Origin: Clostridium sartagoforme AAU1
GTDB taxonomy: Bacteria; Bacillota; Clostridia; Clostridiales; Clostridiaceae
Assembly (NCBI RefSeq): GCF_000401215.1
Contig: NZ_ASRV01000139.1
Coordinates: forward strand, 1 to 33,293
Reading direction: 5' to 3'
Length of the DNA: 33,293 bases
Shown here: one piece after another, positions 24,517 through 33,293 of the stretch
How the letters are laid out: each line of letters begins with the position of its first letter
Position numbering within the stretch: the first letter of the stretch is position 1
The notes under the pieces: model-generated
The model's input: the letters and a program-made list of their open reading frames with translations, nothing else
The model's database searches: none
What the model was told of the DNA's origin: nothing
Program-made: the position numbers and the translations under genes

Positions 24517-25863
24517 TCAATTATTAACAAAGCCTCTTCCTTTCCATTTTCCTGTTTTCCATCTTATTAGTACTAGTATTGCTCTAAACCATTCATCTAT
24601 AGCAAATGATATCCACACTCCTACAAGTCCTAAATTTAGTTTCACTCCAAGAATATATGCTAAACCAACTCCAAACGTCCACATTGAAAATACTCCTATA
24701 TATACTGGAAATTTAACATCGCCTGTTGCTCTTAATCCATTAATTCCAACTATATTTATACATCTTCCTGGCTCTAATATTATTTCTATTATAAGTACCA
24801 TTACTGCTATATATATTATTTCTGAACTACTTGTTAAAAGCCCTAAAATACTTTTCCCTAAAATAGCTATTAAGAAACTTATAGATATTGATACTATCAT
24901 TGCTTTTCTTAAGGTATAAATACATAATTTATATGCTTTGTTATCTTCTTTACTCCCTACTAAATTCCCTATTAATATACTTCCTCCTTGCCCTATTGCT
25001 GATGCAAATATATAGCTAAAACAAACTATTGTACTAACATAGCTTTTGGCAGCCATACTACTTACCCCCATAAGATTTATAAAACTCGTTATAACTAATT
25101 GAGATAAATTATATGAAATTTGTTCAGAAGCTGATGGAATACCAATCTTAAGTATATTTATAAGATGAATTTTAGGAAATGGTTTAAACATAGATATCTT
25201 AAATTTATTTAAAATCAAATCATAAATTGCTTTTCCTAAAATTATTAGTCCTACAATCTTACTTAAAATAGTTGCTAAAGCAGCTCCTGCAACCCCCATA
25301 CTTGAAAAGCCAAGTTTTCCAAATATAAGTATATAATTTAGTATTATGTTTATAATATTCATAATAATAGTTGCATTCATACATATCTTAGTTAAACTAT
25401 GGGCTCTTAATATAGCTGTAAATGTCATAGTTATTGCTTGAATAAATATAAATCCACCAACTATTTTTAGATATTGATTTCCCAAATACATTAGTTCTGG
25501 AGGGCTATTTAATAATTTCATCATTCCTGATCCAGCAAAGAACATTACTAAGCTTACAATTAAACCTATAATAGTATTTATGCCTATAGATATTCCCGAA
25601 ACTTGAATTATAGTTTTTTTCTCACTTTTTGCACCTAAATATTGAGATATTAAAATAGATGTACCAGCTGTTATTATTCCAAACATAAGGTTTAACATCC
25701 ATATTATTTGATTAGCCACTCCTACTGCTGCAACAGAATTATCAGAATACCGCCCTAACATTATTGTATCAACACTACCTAATAAAGAAAAAAGTGCACT
25801 TTCTATAAATAAAGGCCATGTTATCCTTTTTAATTCTTTCTTTAAATTCTCCTGAATTTCCAT
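24517..25863 (-). CDS. MATE family efflux transporter
   Basis: 448 residues with about 12 membrane segments in two related halves. Typical MATE features are ITWPLFIESALFSLLGSVDTIMLGRYSDNSVAAVGVANQI at 10-50, the ISQYLGAK loop near 75-85 and, in the second half, IGIPSASEQISYN with IGQGGSILIGNLVGS. It probably exports cationic drugs or metabolites using Na+ or H+. I chose the ATG at 25863, after GGAGGAG; an ATG 12 bases earlier lies on that site. It is divergent from an AraC regulator with 140 bp between starts, so the AraC protein is a likely controller. No clear terminator follows; 24428-24516 is A+T-rich. Confidence 0.93.
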   Translation of the reverse strand: MEIQENLKKELKRITWPLFIESALFSLLGSVDTIMLGRYSDNSVAAVGVANQIIWMLNLMFGIITAGTSILISQYLGAKSEKKTIIQVSGISIGINTIIGLIVSLVMFFAGSGMMKLLNSPPELMYLGNQYLKIVGGFIFIQAITMTFTAILRAHSLTKICMNATIIMNIINIILNYILIFGKLGFSSMGVAGAALATILSKIVGLIILGKAIYDLILNKFKISMFKPFPKIHLINILKIGIPSASEQISYNLSQLVITSFINLMGVSSMAAKSYVSTIVCFSYIFASAIGQGGSILIGNLVGSKEDNKAYKLCIYTLRKAMIVSISISFLIAILGKSILGLLTSSSEIIYIAVMVLIIEIILEPGRCINIVGINGLRATGDVKFPVYIGVFSMWTFGVGLAYILGVKLNLGLVGVWISFAIDEWFRAILVLIRWKTGKWKGRGFVNN

Positions 25864-26003
25864 AATCTCCTCCATACCTTAAAGTTATTCTTATATACTG
25901 AAATTCATTTCTTTTTGTATTATACTGTTATTAATACTATTTTTCTCGTTTAAAATTGCTTATAATTATAATAATTCTGCTCTATTTTTTAAAAGGAGAT
26001 ATT

Positions 26004-26894
26004 ATGGATACTAAAAGTTATTTACAACTTAAAGAACAAGTTAATCATGGAAACTTAAAATTACCTATGGAAGTTTATCACGTAGAGTTTAGAAATTCAG
26101 CTGATTTTTATTCACACTGGCATGATGAAATGGAGTTTATATACATACTTAATGGTTCTGCAGAAATTTGTATAGATTTTAAAGTATTTAATGTAACTAC
26201 TGGAGATTTTGTTATTATTCCTAATGGAGCAATCCATTATATGATAGGTAAAGAAAATACAAAAATATCTTATATAGCCCTTGTATTTAGTCTTTCATTA
26301 ATTGAAGGTAATACTTTAGATTATTCTCAAATTAATTTTGTAACACCAATGATCCAAAATAAATTATTTTTTAAAAATGTTGTGACCAAATCAGATATAG
26401 GACATTCAAATATAGTTAATGCTTTTAATTTGTTAATTGAAAGCTACAATAATAAAGCTTATGGCTTTCAGTTATCAATTAAAGGAGCTTTATTTTCAAT
26501 TTTTTCAACTATCTTTAAAGAAAATTATGTTAGCCTAAATGTAGATCAAGATAAAAATAATGACTTAGTTAAAGTTGAAAAATTAAAAGAAGTTATTAAA
26601 TATATTCAAATCAATTATAAAAATTCTATATCTATTAAAGAATTAGCTGATATAGCACAGTATAGTGAATATCATTTTTTACGATTTTTTAAAGCTCAAA
26701 CAGGTAAGACTTGTACTCAATATATAAATTATTTTAGAATTCAAAAAGCAACATTACTTTTATTGGATACAGATTTACCTATAACAGAAATTGGCTATGA
26801 AGTTGGTTTTGGTGATGTATCTTACTTTATTAAAATCTTTAAAAAATTCTTATCAATATCCCCTACTAAATATAGAAAAACAAATTTATTTTAG
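26004..26894 (+). CDS. AraC family transcriptional regulator with cupin sensor domain
   Basis: 296 residues. The N-terminal cupin-type AraC arm covers about 15-150 (ADFYSHWHDEMEFIYILNGSAEICID, TTGDFVIIPNGAIHYM). The C-terminal double helix-turn-helix is at about 195-293 (SIKELADIAQYSEYHFLRFFKAQTGKTCTQYINYFRIQKATLLLLDTDLPITEIGYEVGFGDVSYFIKIFKKFLSISPTKYR). The ligand is unknown; cupin AraC proteins often sense sugars. Start: ATG at 26004 with AAAAGGAG eight bases upstream; an earlier start at 25956 would add a spurious hydrophobic stretch. It is divergent from the MATE gene. Its TAG stop codon is part of the first unit of a heptanucleotide array. Confidence 0.92.
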   Translation: MDTKSYLQLKEQVNHGNLKLPMEVYHVEFRNSADFYSHWHDEMEFIYILNGSAEICIDFKVFNVTTGDFVIIPNGAIHYMIGKENTKISYIALVFSLSLIEGNTLDYSQINFVTPMIQNKLFFKNVVTKSDIGHSNIVNAFNLLIESYNNKAYGFQLSIKGALFSIFSTIFKENYVSLNVDQDKNNDLVKVEKLKEVIKYIQINYKNSISIKELADIAQYSEYHFLRFFKAQTGKTCTQYINYFRIQKATLLLLDTDLPITEIGYEVGFGDVSYFIKIFKKFLSISPTKYRKTNLF

Positions 26895-26970
26895 TTCACA
26901 GTGCACAACTCACAGTTCACAATTTTCAAATCTCAACTAATTAATAACTGTGCCTTGTGAACTGTGCACT
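26893..26970. repeat. Inverted pair of heptanucleotide arrays
   Basis: Left: AGTTCAC, AGTGCAC, AACTCAC, AGTTCAC, AATTTTC, AAATCTC (26893-26934). Right: AATAACT, GTGCCTT, GTGAACT, GTGCACT (26943-26970). Both are in 7-bp phase and in opposite orientation, so RNA could fold into a hairpin between the convergent AraC and sbcC genes. It may serve as terminator; I see no other between them. Confidence 0.7.
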
Positions 26971-27044
26971 GAAAAATGCTTCTAAATTCATATCATATGT
27001 TCATTTGAAAACTTAAAGAAGTAAAACAAAAAAGTAGTAGATAG

Positions 27045-29489
27045 TTAAACTTTGAAAACAGCTTTACTTCCTTTATTTGTTGAGCTTACTTCAAGTTTAG
27101 TTTCTATTCTATCTTTTAATTCTTGAACGTGAGAAATTACTCCAACAATTCTTCCATCGTCTTGTAAGTCTATTAAGCATTCAATGGCTGAATCTAAGGA
27201 CTCTGGATCTAGAGTTCCGAAGCCTTCATCTATAAACATAGTATCTAATTGGATGCCTCCTGAATAACTTTGGACTACATCTGCAAGTCCTAAAGCCATA
27301 GATAATGATGCTTTAAAAGATTCGCCTCCAGACAAGGTTTTTACATCTCTAGATTTACCTGTATAATTATCAAATACCTCTAAATCTAACCCTTGACCCT
27401 TTCGCTTATCCCCTAACTCTTCTTTTCTTAAAAGTTCAAATCTATTGCAAGTCATTTGTGAAAATCTTATATTAGCGGCTTCAATTATATCTTCAAAATA
27501 AGCTGCTAAAACATATCTTTCAAAACTTATTTTTCTTGGGTTATCTCCATTGATTACTTTTGCAAGTTTTCCTACTGTCTTATATCTTTCTTCATCTTGC
27601 TGTATTAATTTATTATAATTAATACATTCTCCAATAATCTTTTTATTTTGGCTTATTCTTAAGTAAATTTCCTTTTCAGATTTTTCTAAGTTAATTCTCT
27701 CATTATTTTTAACTTCCAAAATCTCTTCTATAGTTCTTATGTCAATCTTATTTAAATTCTTACATTCTTCTAAAGACAAATTATAAATTTTTTCAGCATT
27801 TGATAATTCAATATTAAACTTACTTATATCCTTTTCCAAGCTATCTATTTCTATTTCTGTCATCCTACTTAAAGAATAATCATTATAATCTTTAAAGCCT
27901 AATTGTAAGACTTTTTCTTTAAATAATTTCAGAGCTTCATCTAATTCCATCTTCGAATTTTTAACCATTAATTCTAATGAATTTTTATTTCCATTTTCTT
28001 TATCATAAATAGTTTTAATATTGTTAAATTCCTTCTCTGCCTTTAAATAGTCTTCTTTTAACTTTTCAAGGCTCCTATTTATCTTGCTTTGTTCTTCTTC
28101 TAACTCATCAACACTTCTTATTGCTCCTTTAAATTCATTAACTATATTTTGTAAGTTTACTTCTTGAGCTTTCACTTCACCTTCTTTTGATAATAGTTCC
28201 TTATTCCTATTTTCTAGCTCAACTCTTAATTCTTCAGTATATTTTTCTATGTCTTGCTTTTGCTTTAATTTAGATGATTCTAATAATACTATTTTTTCTA
28301 TGTCTTGTTTTCTTTTAATTATTTTATTTAAATTATTGTTATTATTCTTAATTTCAGTACTAACCTTATCTATAGATATTTCAACATTATCTTCAAGATT
28401 TTCTTCACTAAATATTTCTATAAATATAGGTTTTATAGCTTCATCTTTAAGTGAATTTATTTCTGATTGGATTTTAGTAAGTTCCCTATAATAAGATTCT
28501 CTTTTTTCATACAGCTTATCAACTAATACCTTTGCTTCTTTTACAGCTGCTTCATTTATACTATCAGCTTCAATAACTGCAAGCTTTGGATGATGAATAG
28601 ATCCACAAACTGGACAGCTTTCCCCTTCCATTAAATCTTTAGCTAATATTCCTGCTTGATTTCTTCTAAAAGTTTCTTCTAATTTCTCATAATTTTTTTT
28701 CTTTTCTTTATATTCTTTGTCTGCTTTTTCATAAAATTCTGTTCCCTTTAAATGTCTTTGACTTTCTAATTTATACTTTTCTAATGAGCTTAAAAGTTTA
28801 TTAAGTTTTTCTTGTTTAGAGGTATTAGTTATTTCTTCTATAGATAGTGTGTTTTTTTCTTCTTTTAATTTATTAATACTTTCTAATTCTTCTAATAATG
28901 ATTTTATTAAATCATTATTCTTATTTCTATCCACATCAATTTGTTTAATTCTTTCAATAATATGCTGTGATTCTTTTTTTAGTTTATCAAGCTTTTCTTT
29001 ATTACTTTGATAGTTTAATGATTTTTCTTTTAATTTCTCAATTTCATCAAGTTTTTTTCTTAAATCATTTTTTAATTCTTCTTTTTCATTTTCTATTTTT
29101 AAATTTCTTTCTGCATTTTCAAATTGTTTTTTATATTTCTCTAAATCTTCTATACTTTTTTTTAAGGTTTCTTCAACTCTAAGTAATGCTATTTTCTTTT
29201 CTCTATATTTATCTTCAAAACTTAAGGCTGTTACAGCTTTTTTACCATTCTCTAATTTTATACTTTTAGTTTTATATTCATCCTTTAATAAAGTTAATTT
29301 ATCTAAGTCTAATTTATATTTTTCTAAATTATCTATTTTTTTATTTATATCATTGGCTAAAACTAACTCTTTTGAGATATTATTAATTTCTAAATTTATA
29401 TCTTTTAAATTTTTCTTTATTAAATCTTCTTCAACTTCATCTTTATTTACTGCATCTTCAAACTTTGAAAGTATTAATTCTATATTCAA
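27045..29489 (-). CDS. sbcC: SbcC, C-terminal reading frame (coiled coils, zinc hook, ATPase lobe 2)
   Basis: 814 residues from the first ATG in this frame, although the coding signal begins about 35 codons earlier. Very long coiled coils (about 10-285 and 310-640) flank the zinc hook CPVC at 292-295, which joins two SbcC arms. The C-terminal ATPase lobe holds the signature LSGGESFKASLSMALGLADVV and Walker B LDTMFIDEGFGTLDPES. The protein would clamp DNA ends with SbcD for hairpin and protein-block removal. Alone it lacks Walker A and should not bind ATP properly. The ATG used here has no ribosome site, so it is probably not an independent start. Confidence 0.8.
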   Translation of the reverse strand: MNIELILSKFEDAVNKDEVEEDLIKKNLKDINLEINNISKELVLANDINKKIDNLEKYKLDLDKLTLLKDEYKTKSIKLENGKKAVTALSFEDKYREKKIALLRVEETLKKSIEDLEKYKKQFENAERNLKIENEKEELKNDLRKKLDEIEKLKEKSLNYQSNKEKLDKLKKESQHIIERIKQIDVDRNKNNDLIKSLLEELESINKLKEEKNTLSIEEITNTSKQEKLNKLLSSLEKYKLESQRHLKGTEFYEKADKEYKEKKKNYEKLEETFRRNQAGILAKDLMEGESCPVCGSIHHPKLAVIEADSINEAAVKEAKVLVDKLYEKRESYYRELTKIQSEINSLKDEAIKPIFIEIFSEENLEDNVEISIDKVSTEIKNNNNNLNKIIKRKQDIEKIVLLESSKLKQKQDIEKYTEELRVELENRNKELLSKEGEVKAQEVNLQNIVNEFKGAIRSVDELEEEQSKINRSLEKLKEDYLKAEKEFNNIKTIYDKENGNKNSLELMVKNSKMELDEALKLFKEKVLQLGFKDYNDYSLSRMTEIEIDSLEKDISKFNIELSNAEKIYNLSLEECKNLNKIDIRTIEEILEVKNNERINLEKSEKEIYLRISQNKKIIGECINYNKLIQQDEERYKTVGKLAKVINGDNPRKISFERYVLAAYFEDIIEAANIRFSQMTCNRFELLRKEELGDKRKGQGLDLEVFDNYTGKSRDVKTLSGGESFKASLSMALGLADVVQSYSGGIQLDTMFIDEGFGTLDPESLDSAIECLIDLQDDGRIVGVISHVQELKDRIETKLEVSSTNKGSKAVFKV

Positions 29490-29581
29490 ATCCTTAGCAT
29501 TTATAATTCTTCTTAGTTCATCATCATCTTCTCTACATAAAAATGATTTTACTCTATTTTCTCTATCTCTTTGTATTTGCT

Positions 29582-30178
29582 CTATAGACTTTTGAGATTA
29601 TTAGCTTCTATTTTTATATTTTGTTGTATATCTGAAAAAACCTTAGTTCCAAAGATTTTTCTAAAAATCTCTTCTTTCTTATCACTATCTGAATTTAATA
29701 ACTTTTTGAATTCACCTTGTGGAATCATAACTAATTGTTTAAATTGTTCACATGTAATTCCTAATATTTCTTCAATTAATTTAGTAACTTCCTTTGGTCC
29801 TGTTACTGTTTTGTCTCCAATTTTAATTTCAGCAGAAGGCTTACTTTCTGTAAATCCATCACCTCTTTGCTTAGCTCTAAAGTATTGTGGTGATCTTTTT
29901 ATATAATAATCCTTATTTCTAAGTGAAAACCACAGTTCTACTTCAGTTGGAGTTGATTTATCGGCAAAGTCACTTCTTAAATTTTTACCATCTCTTTCAC
30001 TACCACTTGCTTCTCCATATAAAGCAAAATTTATGGCATCAAAAATTGTAGTTTTTCCAGCTCCCGTATTACCTGTAATAACAAACATATTCTTACCATC
30101 AAGGTTTGCTTCAAAGTCTAATTCTTGTTTTTCTGCATATGGTCCAAAACCTGTTATTACTAGTTTTCTTATCTTCAC
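29582..30178 (-). CDS. sbcC: SbcC, N-terminal reading frame (ATPase lobe 1)
   Basis: 198 residues. It opens MKIRKLVITGFGPYAEKQELDF and has Walker A GNTGAGKTT at 36-44. The Q-loop region VMIPQGEFKKLLNSDSDKKEEIFRKIFGT is near 150-180, typical of SbcC/Rad50. It uses GTG as start, with GGGAGGAG eleven bases upstream, and lies one base after the sbcD stop. It ends early at TAG because of the downstream deletion. Confidence 0.85.
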   Translation of the reverse strand: MKIRKLVITGFGPYAEKQELDFEANLDGKNMFVITGNTGAGKTTIFDAINFALYGEASGSERDGKNLRSDFADKSTPTEVELWFSLRNKDYYIKRSPQYFRAKQRGDGFTESKPSAEIKIGDKTVTGPKEVTKLIEEILGITCEQFKQLVMIPQGEFKKLLNSDSDKKEEIFRKIFGTKVFSDIQQNIKIEANNLKSL

Positions 30179-30179
30179 C

Positions 30180-31349
30180 TTACTCTCCTCCCTTTTCTGC
30201 TGACTCTATTATTTGCTCAATAATATTCATCTCATCTTCACTACAAACTTCATCCATTATATCTTCATAAAAATTCTTAAATAAAGTTATTTTAGATTTT
30301 TCTTTTATATTAGTTGCTACATTCCTACTACTATTTCGTGAAACTCTTTCTTCTCTAGTTAGCTCCATAACATTTGGATATATACTTCTAAGCTTTGCCA
30401 TTGGGTCTAAAAGCTCACCTTTATCTTTAAGTATCACCTTAATATAATCCTCATAATTTTCAGATGAATTATCAAAACCTTTAATAATTTCCTCTAATGT
30501 TCCAGTTTTTATTCTAAAATCTCTTCTAGGTTTTAAATTATAAATTTCTAACTCTATATCTCCCTTTTCATTTATATCTACAATTGTTATACCTTTTTTT
30601 TGATTTACTTCTGAAAATGAATATTTCATAAGTGAGCCTGAATATCTTATTTTATCACTTCCAACCTTTTGAGGTCCATGCAAATGTCCAAGTGCTGTAT
30701 AGTTAAACTTTTCAAAATGCTTTGAATTAATATACTCAGTTCCACCTATGGAAAGAGGCTTTTCTGAATCACTTTCTTCTAAAGTTTCAAAGTTATCTTC
30801 TTTCATTTGAGTTACATAACCATGAGCAATTGCAATATTTCTTTCATCTTCATTAAAATCATTTAATATTTCAGAAATTATTCTTTGCATAGCCAAATCA
30901 TGATTTTTTATATTTTCATCTTCAAATAAGTCTCTAACAACAGGTACATCTGCATATGGTATTGGGTAAAAATTAACTTTCCCATGCTCATCTTCTAAAA
31001 CTATTTTCTCTATTTTTCTTTTTAAATTCCCAGTTATATATAGCCCACTATCACATAATAATGAACTTGCAAATTCAACTCTTTCATTGCTATCATGATT
31101 TCCTGCTAAAGCTATTACCTTAGTATTTAAATCCTTAACTATTTTTCTCATAGTTTTATTTAATAATTCAACAGCATGAACTGGTGGAACTGACCTATCG
31201 TATAAATCACCTGCAATTATAACAACATCTGGTTTTTTCTTTTCAATTGCTTCATAAATTTGATTTATTATAAATTCTTGATCTTCTGTCATATAAAATC
31301 CATTAACAAGCTTTCCTATATGCCAATCTCCCATATGAAAAATCTTCAT
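30180..31349 (-). CDS. sbcD: Exonuclease SbcD (Mre11-like nuclease subunit)
   Basis: 389 residues. A Mn-dependent calcineurin-like phosphoesterase and partner of SbcC. Metal-ligand motifs: GDWHIGK (Asp8, His10), AGDLYDRS (Asp48), GNHDSNER (83-90), IAHGYV near 176 and ALGHLHGPQ near 218. A C-terminal capping domain follows at about 270-389. It acts as a 3'-5' exonuclease and as an endonuclease at hairpins. The start follows GAGGTGA. It is first gene of sbcDC with a one-base gap to sbcC. It appears intact although its partner is frameshifted. Its upstream 250 bp (31350-31598) are A+T-rich and shared with a divergent GNAT gene. Confidence 0.95.
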   Translation of the reverse strand: MKIFHMGDWHIGKLVNGFYMTEDQEFIINQIYEAIEKKKPDVVIIAGDLYDRSVPPVHAVELLNKTMRKIVKDLNTKVIALAGNHDSNERVEFASSLLCDSGLYITGNLKRKIEKIVLEDEHGKVNFYPIPYADVPVVRDLFEDENIKNHDLAMQRIISEILNDFNEDERNIAIAHGYVTQMKEDNFETLEESDSEKPLSIGGTEYINSKHFEKFNYTALGHLHGPQKVGSDKIRYSGSLMKYSFSEVNQKKGITIVDINEKGDIELEIYNLKPRRDFRIKTGTLEEIIKGFDNSSENYEDYIKVILKDKGELLDPMAKLRSIYPNVMELTREERVSRNSSRNVATNIKEKSKITLFKNFYEDIMDEVCSEDEMNIIEQIIESAEKGGE

Positions 31350-31598
31350 AATATCACCTCAAATATTTACATAATATAGGTAATTATATCACATTTATGT
31401 TAATTAATATTTTACAAATAACAATTAATAACTTATTGTGAATTTATAATTTTTCATTTATTTTCTTTAAAGACAAAAGATGCCTTTAGATATAGTATTA
31501 CAGATATGAATATGAAAATTTTATTATGGTATTATTAATTTCTTATGTTATATAATTAAATTATAAGTTATATTATTTACATTATGAGGAGGATTTTT

Positions 31599-32135
31599 AT
31601 GCAAGACCCATACAAAATATGTCCTACTTTTGAAACGGAAACTTTTATTATAAGACTCGTTTCGGAAGAAGATTCTGAAGGGCTACTTAAATGTTATTCT
31701 GATAATAAGGCACAAAAATTTTTTAACTCTGATAGGTGTACAGGTGATTTCTGTATTTACACAATTGAGGATATGTTACAATGCATAAGAGCTTGGATAT
31801 ATGCATATTCTCAACAAGAATTTATACGCTTTGCAATTATAGATAAATCACTATCTAAAGCTATTGGAACAGTAGAAATGTTTGGTTATGTTGGTAAATA
31901 TAAAATCAAAACAGGAATACTCCGAGTTGATGTGTCTTCTCAATACGAAAGTGAAAATAACTTAAATGAAATATTTAGTGTTTGTAACGAGAATTTTTTT
32001 GATTTGTTTAAGGTTGATATAATTGCAACTAAGGCAATACCTAAAGCTGTTGAAAGACGAAAAACATTATTAAAAATGGACTTCAGTGAAGGCAAGGTAT
32101 ATGAAGGAGAACACTATTATTTGCGTTCAAAATAA
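31599..32135 (+). CDS. GNAT-family N-acetyltransferase-like protein
   Basis: 178 residues resembling the RimJ/RimL branch: FETETFIIRLVSEEDSEGLLKCYSD at the start, then FAIIDKSLSKAIGTVEMFG (beta 4), GILRVDVSSQYESENNLNEIF and a late FDLFKVDIIATKAIPKAVERRKTLLKMDFSEG. The usual acetyl-CoA pyrophosphate loop (R/Q-x-x-G-x-G/A) is not recognisable (QYESENNL at that place), so catalytic competence is doubtful. Start: ATG at 31599 with GAGGAGG seven bases upstream. It is a single-gene unit, divergent from sbcDC. Substrate unknown. Confidence 0.8.
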   Translation: MQDPYKICPTFETETFIIRLVSEEDSEGLLKCYSDNKAQKFFNSDRCTGDFCIYTIEDMLQCIRAWIYAYSQQEFIRFAIIDKSLSKAIGTVEMFGYVGKYKIKTGILRVDVSSQYESENNLNEIFSVCNENFFDLFKVDIIATKAIPKAVERRKTLLKMDFSEGKVYEGEHYYLRSK

Positions 32136-32163
32136 GCATAATCTACATTAAACTAAGCGAAAT

Positions 32164-32193
32164 AAAAACTCCAAAGGCTATTTTGGAGTTTTT
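32164..32193. terminator. Bidirectional terminator between the GNAT and patatin genes
   Basis: AAAAACTCCAAA (32164-32175) pairs with TTTGGAGTTTTT (32182-32193), giving T-runs on both strands; the flanking genes converge on it. Confidence 0.8.
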
Positions 32194-32292
32194 ATTATTG
32201 ATCCATATTATAATATATTATACATTCTCAAAAAATTTTATCTCTAATAATTTTTATAGGCTTAAACTTGATAATATATACTTCTCTTCTAA

Positions 32293-33153
32293 CTAAATTT
32301 CAAGAAACTTTTTCAAATCAGCTGATAACTTTTTTGCATCTTCGTATCCTTGATTATATATTAATTCTAATTTTTCTTTATCTTTTTCAAATCTACTAAC
32401 TTCTAAAGGACTACTTGGCCTTATAACAAAACATTTTCCTTCTGCTTCTAATTCATCTATTTTATCTAATGTATCATTATATATTTTATATCTATTTTCC
32501 ATGGCATTAATAAGCCCTTGATGATTCTTATATTTTCTTTTTATTATAGGCATCATCTTGTTTTTGCCTTTTCTATATCCTTTATGCTGAGTTAGTATAA
32601 CAACATGCTTTTTAATTCCATCATCTATTGCTTTTTGTATTGGTATTGGTGCAGCTATTCCACCATCCATTAGCTTTTTATTATCAAAGTCAATTACTTT
32701 AGCAACTAATGGTAATGAAATAGATGCTTTTATTGCATCATATCCATCTTCATTAAAATCTTTAATATGATAAAATTCAGGAAGTCCTGTTCTACAATTT
32801 GTTGCTCCAACTATAAACTTAGCTCCGGAATTTTTAAATCCTTCATGATCAAATGGCTCTAATTCATTTGGTATAATATTAAATAGCATCTCCATACCAA
32901 AAGCTGATCCAGTTTTAATTAAATTGCTAAAGCTTAAATATCTTCTATCATTTATATAATTTAAATTTACTCTATAATTTCTCTTATGTTGCTTTGAAAT
33001 ATATGAAATACAGTTACATGCTCCTGCTGATACTCCTACGCAATATTTTATATCTATTTTTTCGTCTAATAATAAATCTAATACTCCAGCTGTATAAACG
33101 CCTCTCATTCCTCCCCCTTCTAGAATAAGAGAGGTACTTTCCACATTTTCCAC
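32293..33153 (-). CDS. Patatin-like phospholipase family protein
   Basis: 286 residues. Oxyanion loop LEGGGMRGVYTAGVLD at 11-26, nucleophile Ser42 in GVSAG (40-44), and the catalytic Asp163 in MDGG (162-165): a complete Ser-Asp dyad. The block PLVAKVIDFDNKKLMDGGIAAPIPI is typical of the YjjU-like branch of bacterial patatins. It probably hydrolyses acyl lipids in the cytoplasm; no signal peptide or membrane segment is seen. Start: GTG at 33153 with TGGAGGAA seven bases upstream; the frame is open further back to 33198, but that part is a heptanucleotide-type repeat. It is convergent with the GNAT gene. Confidence 0.9.
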   Translation of the reverse strand: MENVESTSLILEGGGMRGVYTAGVLDLLLDEKIDIKYCVGVSAGACNCISYISKQHKRNYRVNLNYINDRRYLSFSNLIKTGSAFGMEMLFNIIPNELEPFDHEGFKNSGAKFIVGATNCRTGLPEFYHIKDFNEDGYDAIKASISLPLVAKVIDFDNKKLMDGGIAAPIPIQKAIDDGIKKHVVILTQHKGYRKGKNKMMPIIKRKYKNHQGLINAMENRYKIYNDTLDKIDELEAEGKCFVIRPSSPLEVSRFEKDKEKLELIYNQGYEDAKKLSADLKKFLEI

Positions 33154-33175
33154 TTTAATTCCTCCAATTTCTTTC

Positions 33176-33212
33176 AAATAACAATTTACACTGCACAATT
33201 ACCAATTATAAT
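33176..33212. repeat. Decayed heptanucleotide array upstream of the patatin gene
   Basis: Units AATAACA, ATTTACA, CTGCACA, ATTACCA, ATTATAA run in 7-bp phase. It is weaker than the other arrays and sits in the probable leader of the patatin gene. Confidence 0.45.
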
Positions 33213-33293
33213 ATTATAATATCACTTTTTTAAAATATATTCGAGTAATCATCTTATACAAAAAATTGAATTAATTTTCATTTATATAAAAAT

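Larger units (their letters stand above)
27045..30178 (-). pseudogene. sbcC: sbcC, interrupted by a one-base deletion
   Basis: The gene for the ATPase subunit of the SbcCD exonuclease spans this interval as two frames. The first ends at a TAG (29582-29584). The coding signal continues in the other frame from SQKSIEQIQRDRENR. Restoring one A to the run AAAA (plus-strand TTTT at 29590-29593) joins them as EANNLKKSIEQIQRD, giving about 1044 residues, the normal SbcC length. All key motifs are present across the two parts. Whether this is a real mutation or a sequencing error cannot be told from here. Confidence 0.8.

Noticed and set aside
25956..26003. N-terminal extension of the AraC protein
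   Set aside because: It would run through the AAAAGGAG ribosome site and encode an unlikely poly-Ile stretch.
29571..29906. Plus-strand open frame over the sbcC break
   Set aside because: Antisense to conserved SbcC motifs; it carries no recognisable domain.

Overview
The window looks like chromosomal DNA from a spore-forming, anaerobic Clostridium (sensu stricto). It is strongly A+T-rich, has strong AGGAGG ribosome sites, and carries the spoIIA-sigF and spoVACDE sporulation genes. It also carries an oxygen-scavenging flavodiiron protein, a hybrid cluster protein and a T-box-controlled methionyl-tRNA synthetase. I do not assign a species.

Layout. Positions 1-820 hold the N-terminal part of a P-type cation ATPase (minus strand, running off the left edge). 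It lies just downstream of spoVAC-spoVAD-spoVAE (991-2884), which build the dipicolinic acid channel of the spore. Next upstream is spoIIAA-spoIIAB-sigF (3116-4662), the forespore sigma-F switch. Then come a Lon-family protease whose ATPase motifs are lost (5198-7507), the flavodiiron protein (7744-8916) and HelD (9057-11339). Divergent from HelD is a GntR-HTH/RCK_C regulator (11595-12236). A two-gene operon follows: a flavin oxidoreductase and a divergent class I isoprenoid-synthase-like protein (12261-14272), the latter frameshifted near its end. A 586-bp gap holds heptanucleotide arrays and a ~260-bp long hairpin. Then come an ACT/PFL (UPF0237/UPF0210) pair, a Crp/Fnr regulator, an unknown gene, and metG with its T-box leader.

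From 20323 to 21565 there is a zeta-toxin-like kinase with a 54-residue upstream ORF, next to the rotted remains of a second copy. Small accessory genes follow (DUF1801-like, a small membrane protein). Then come hcp with a palindromic operator placed near -41.5, a MATE pump divergent from an AraC regulator, sbcDC (sbcC broken by a one-base deletion), a GNAT-like protein and a patatin-like phospholipase.

Functional themes are sporulation (left 5 kb), nitrosative/oxidative stress (FprA, Hcp, probably the Crp/Fnr protein), nucleic-acid maintenance (HelD, SbcCD) and translation (MetRS). The least explained items are the dispersed 7-bp arrays, the long hairpin, the ATPase-dead Lon protease, the isoprenoid-like operon, and the odd spoIIAA leader. 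All identifications come from reading motifs; no database search was run.
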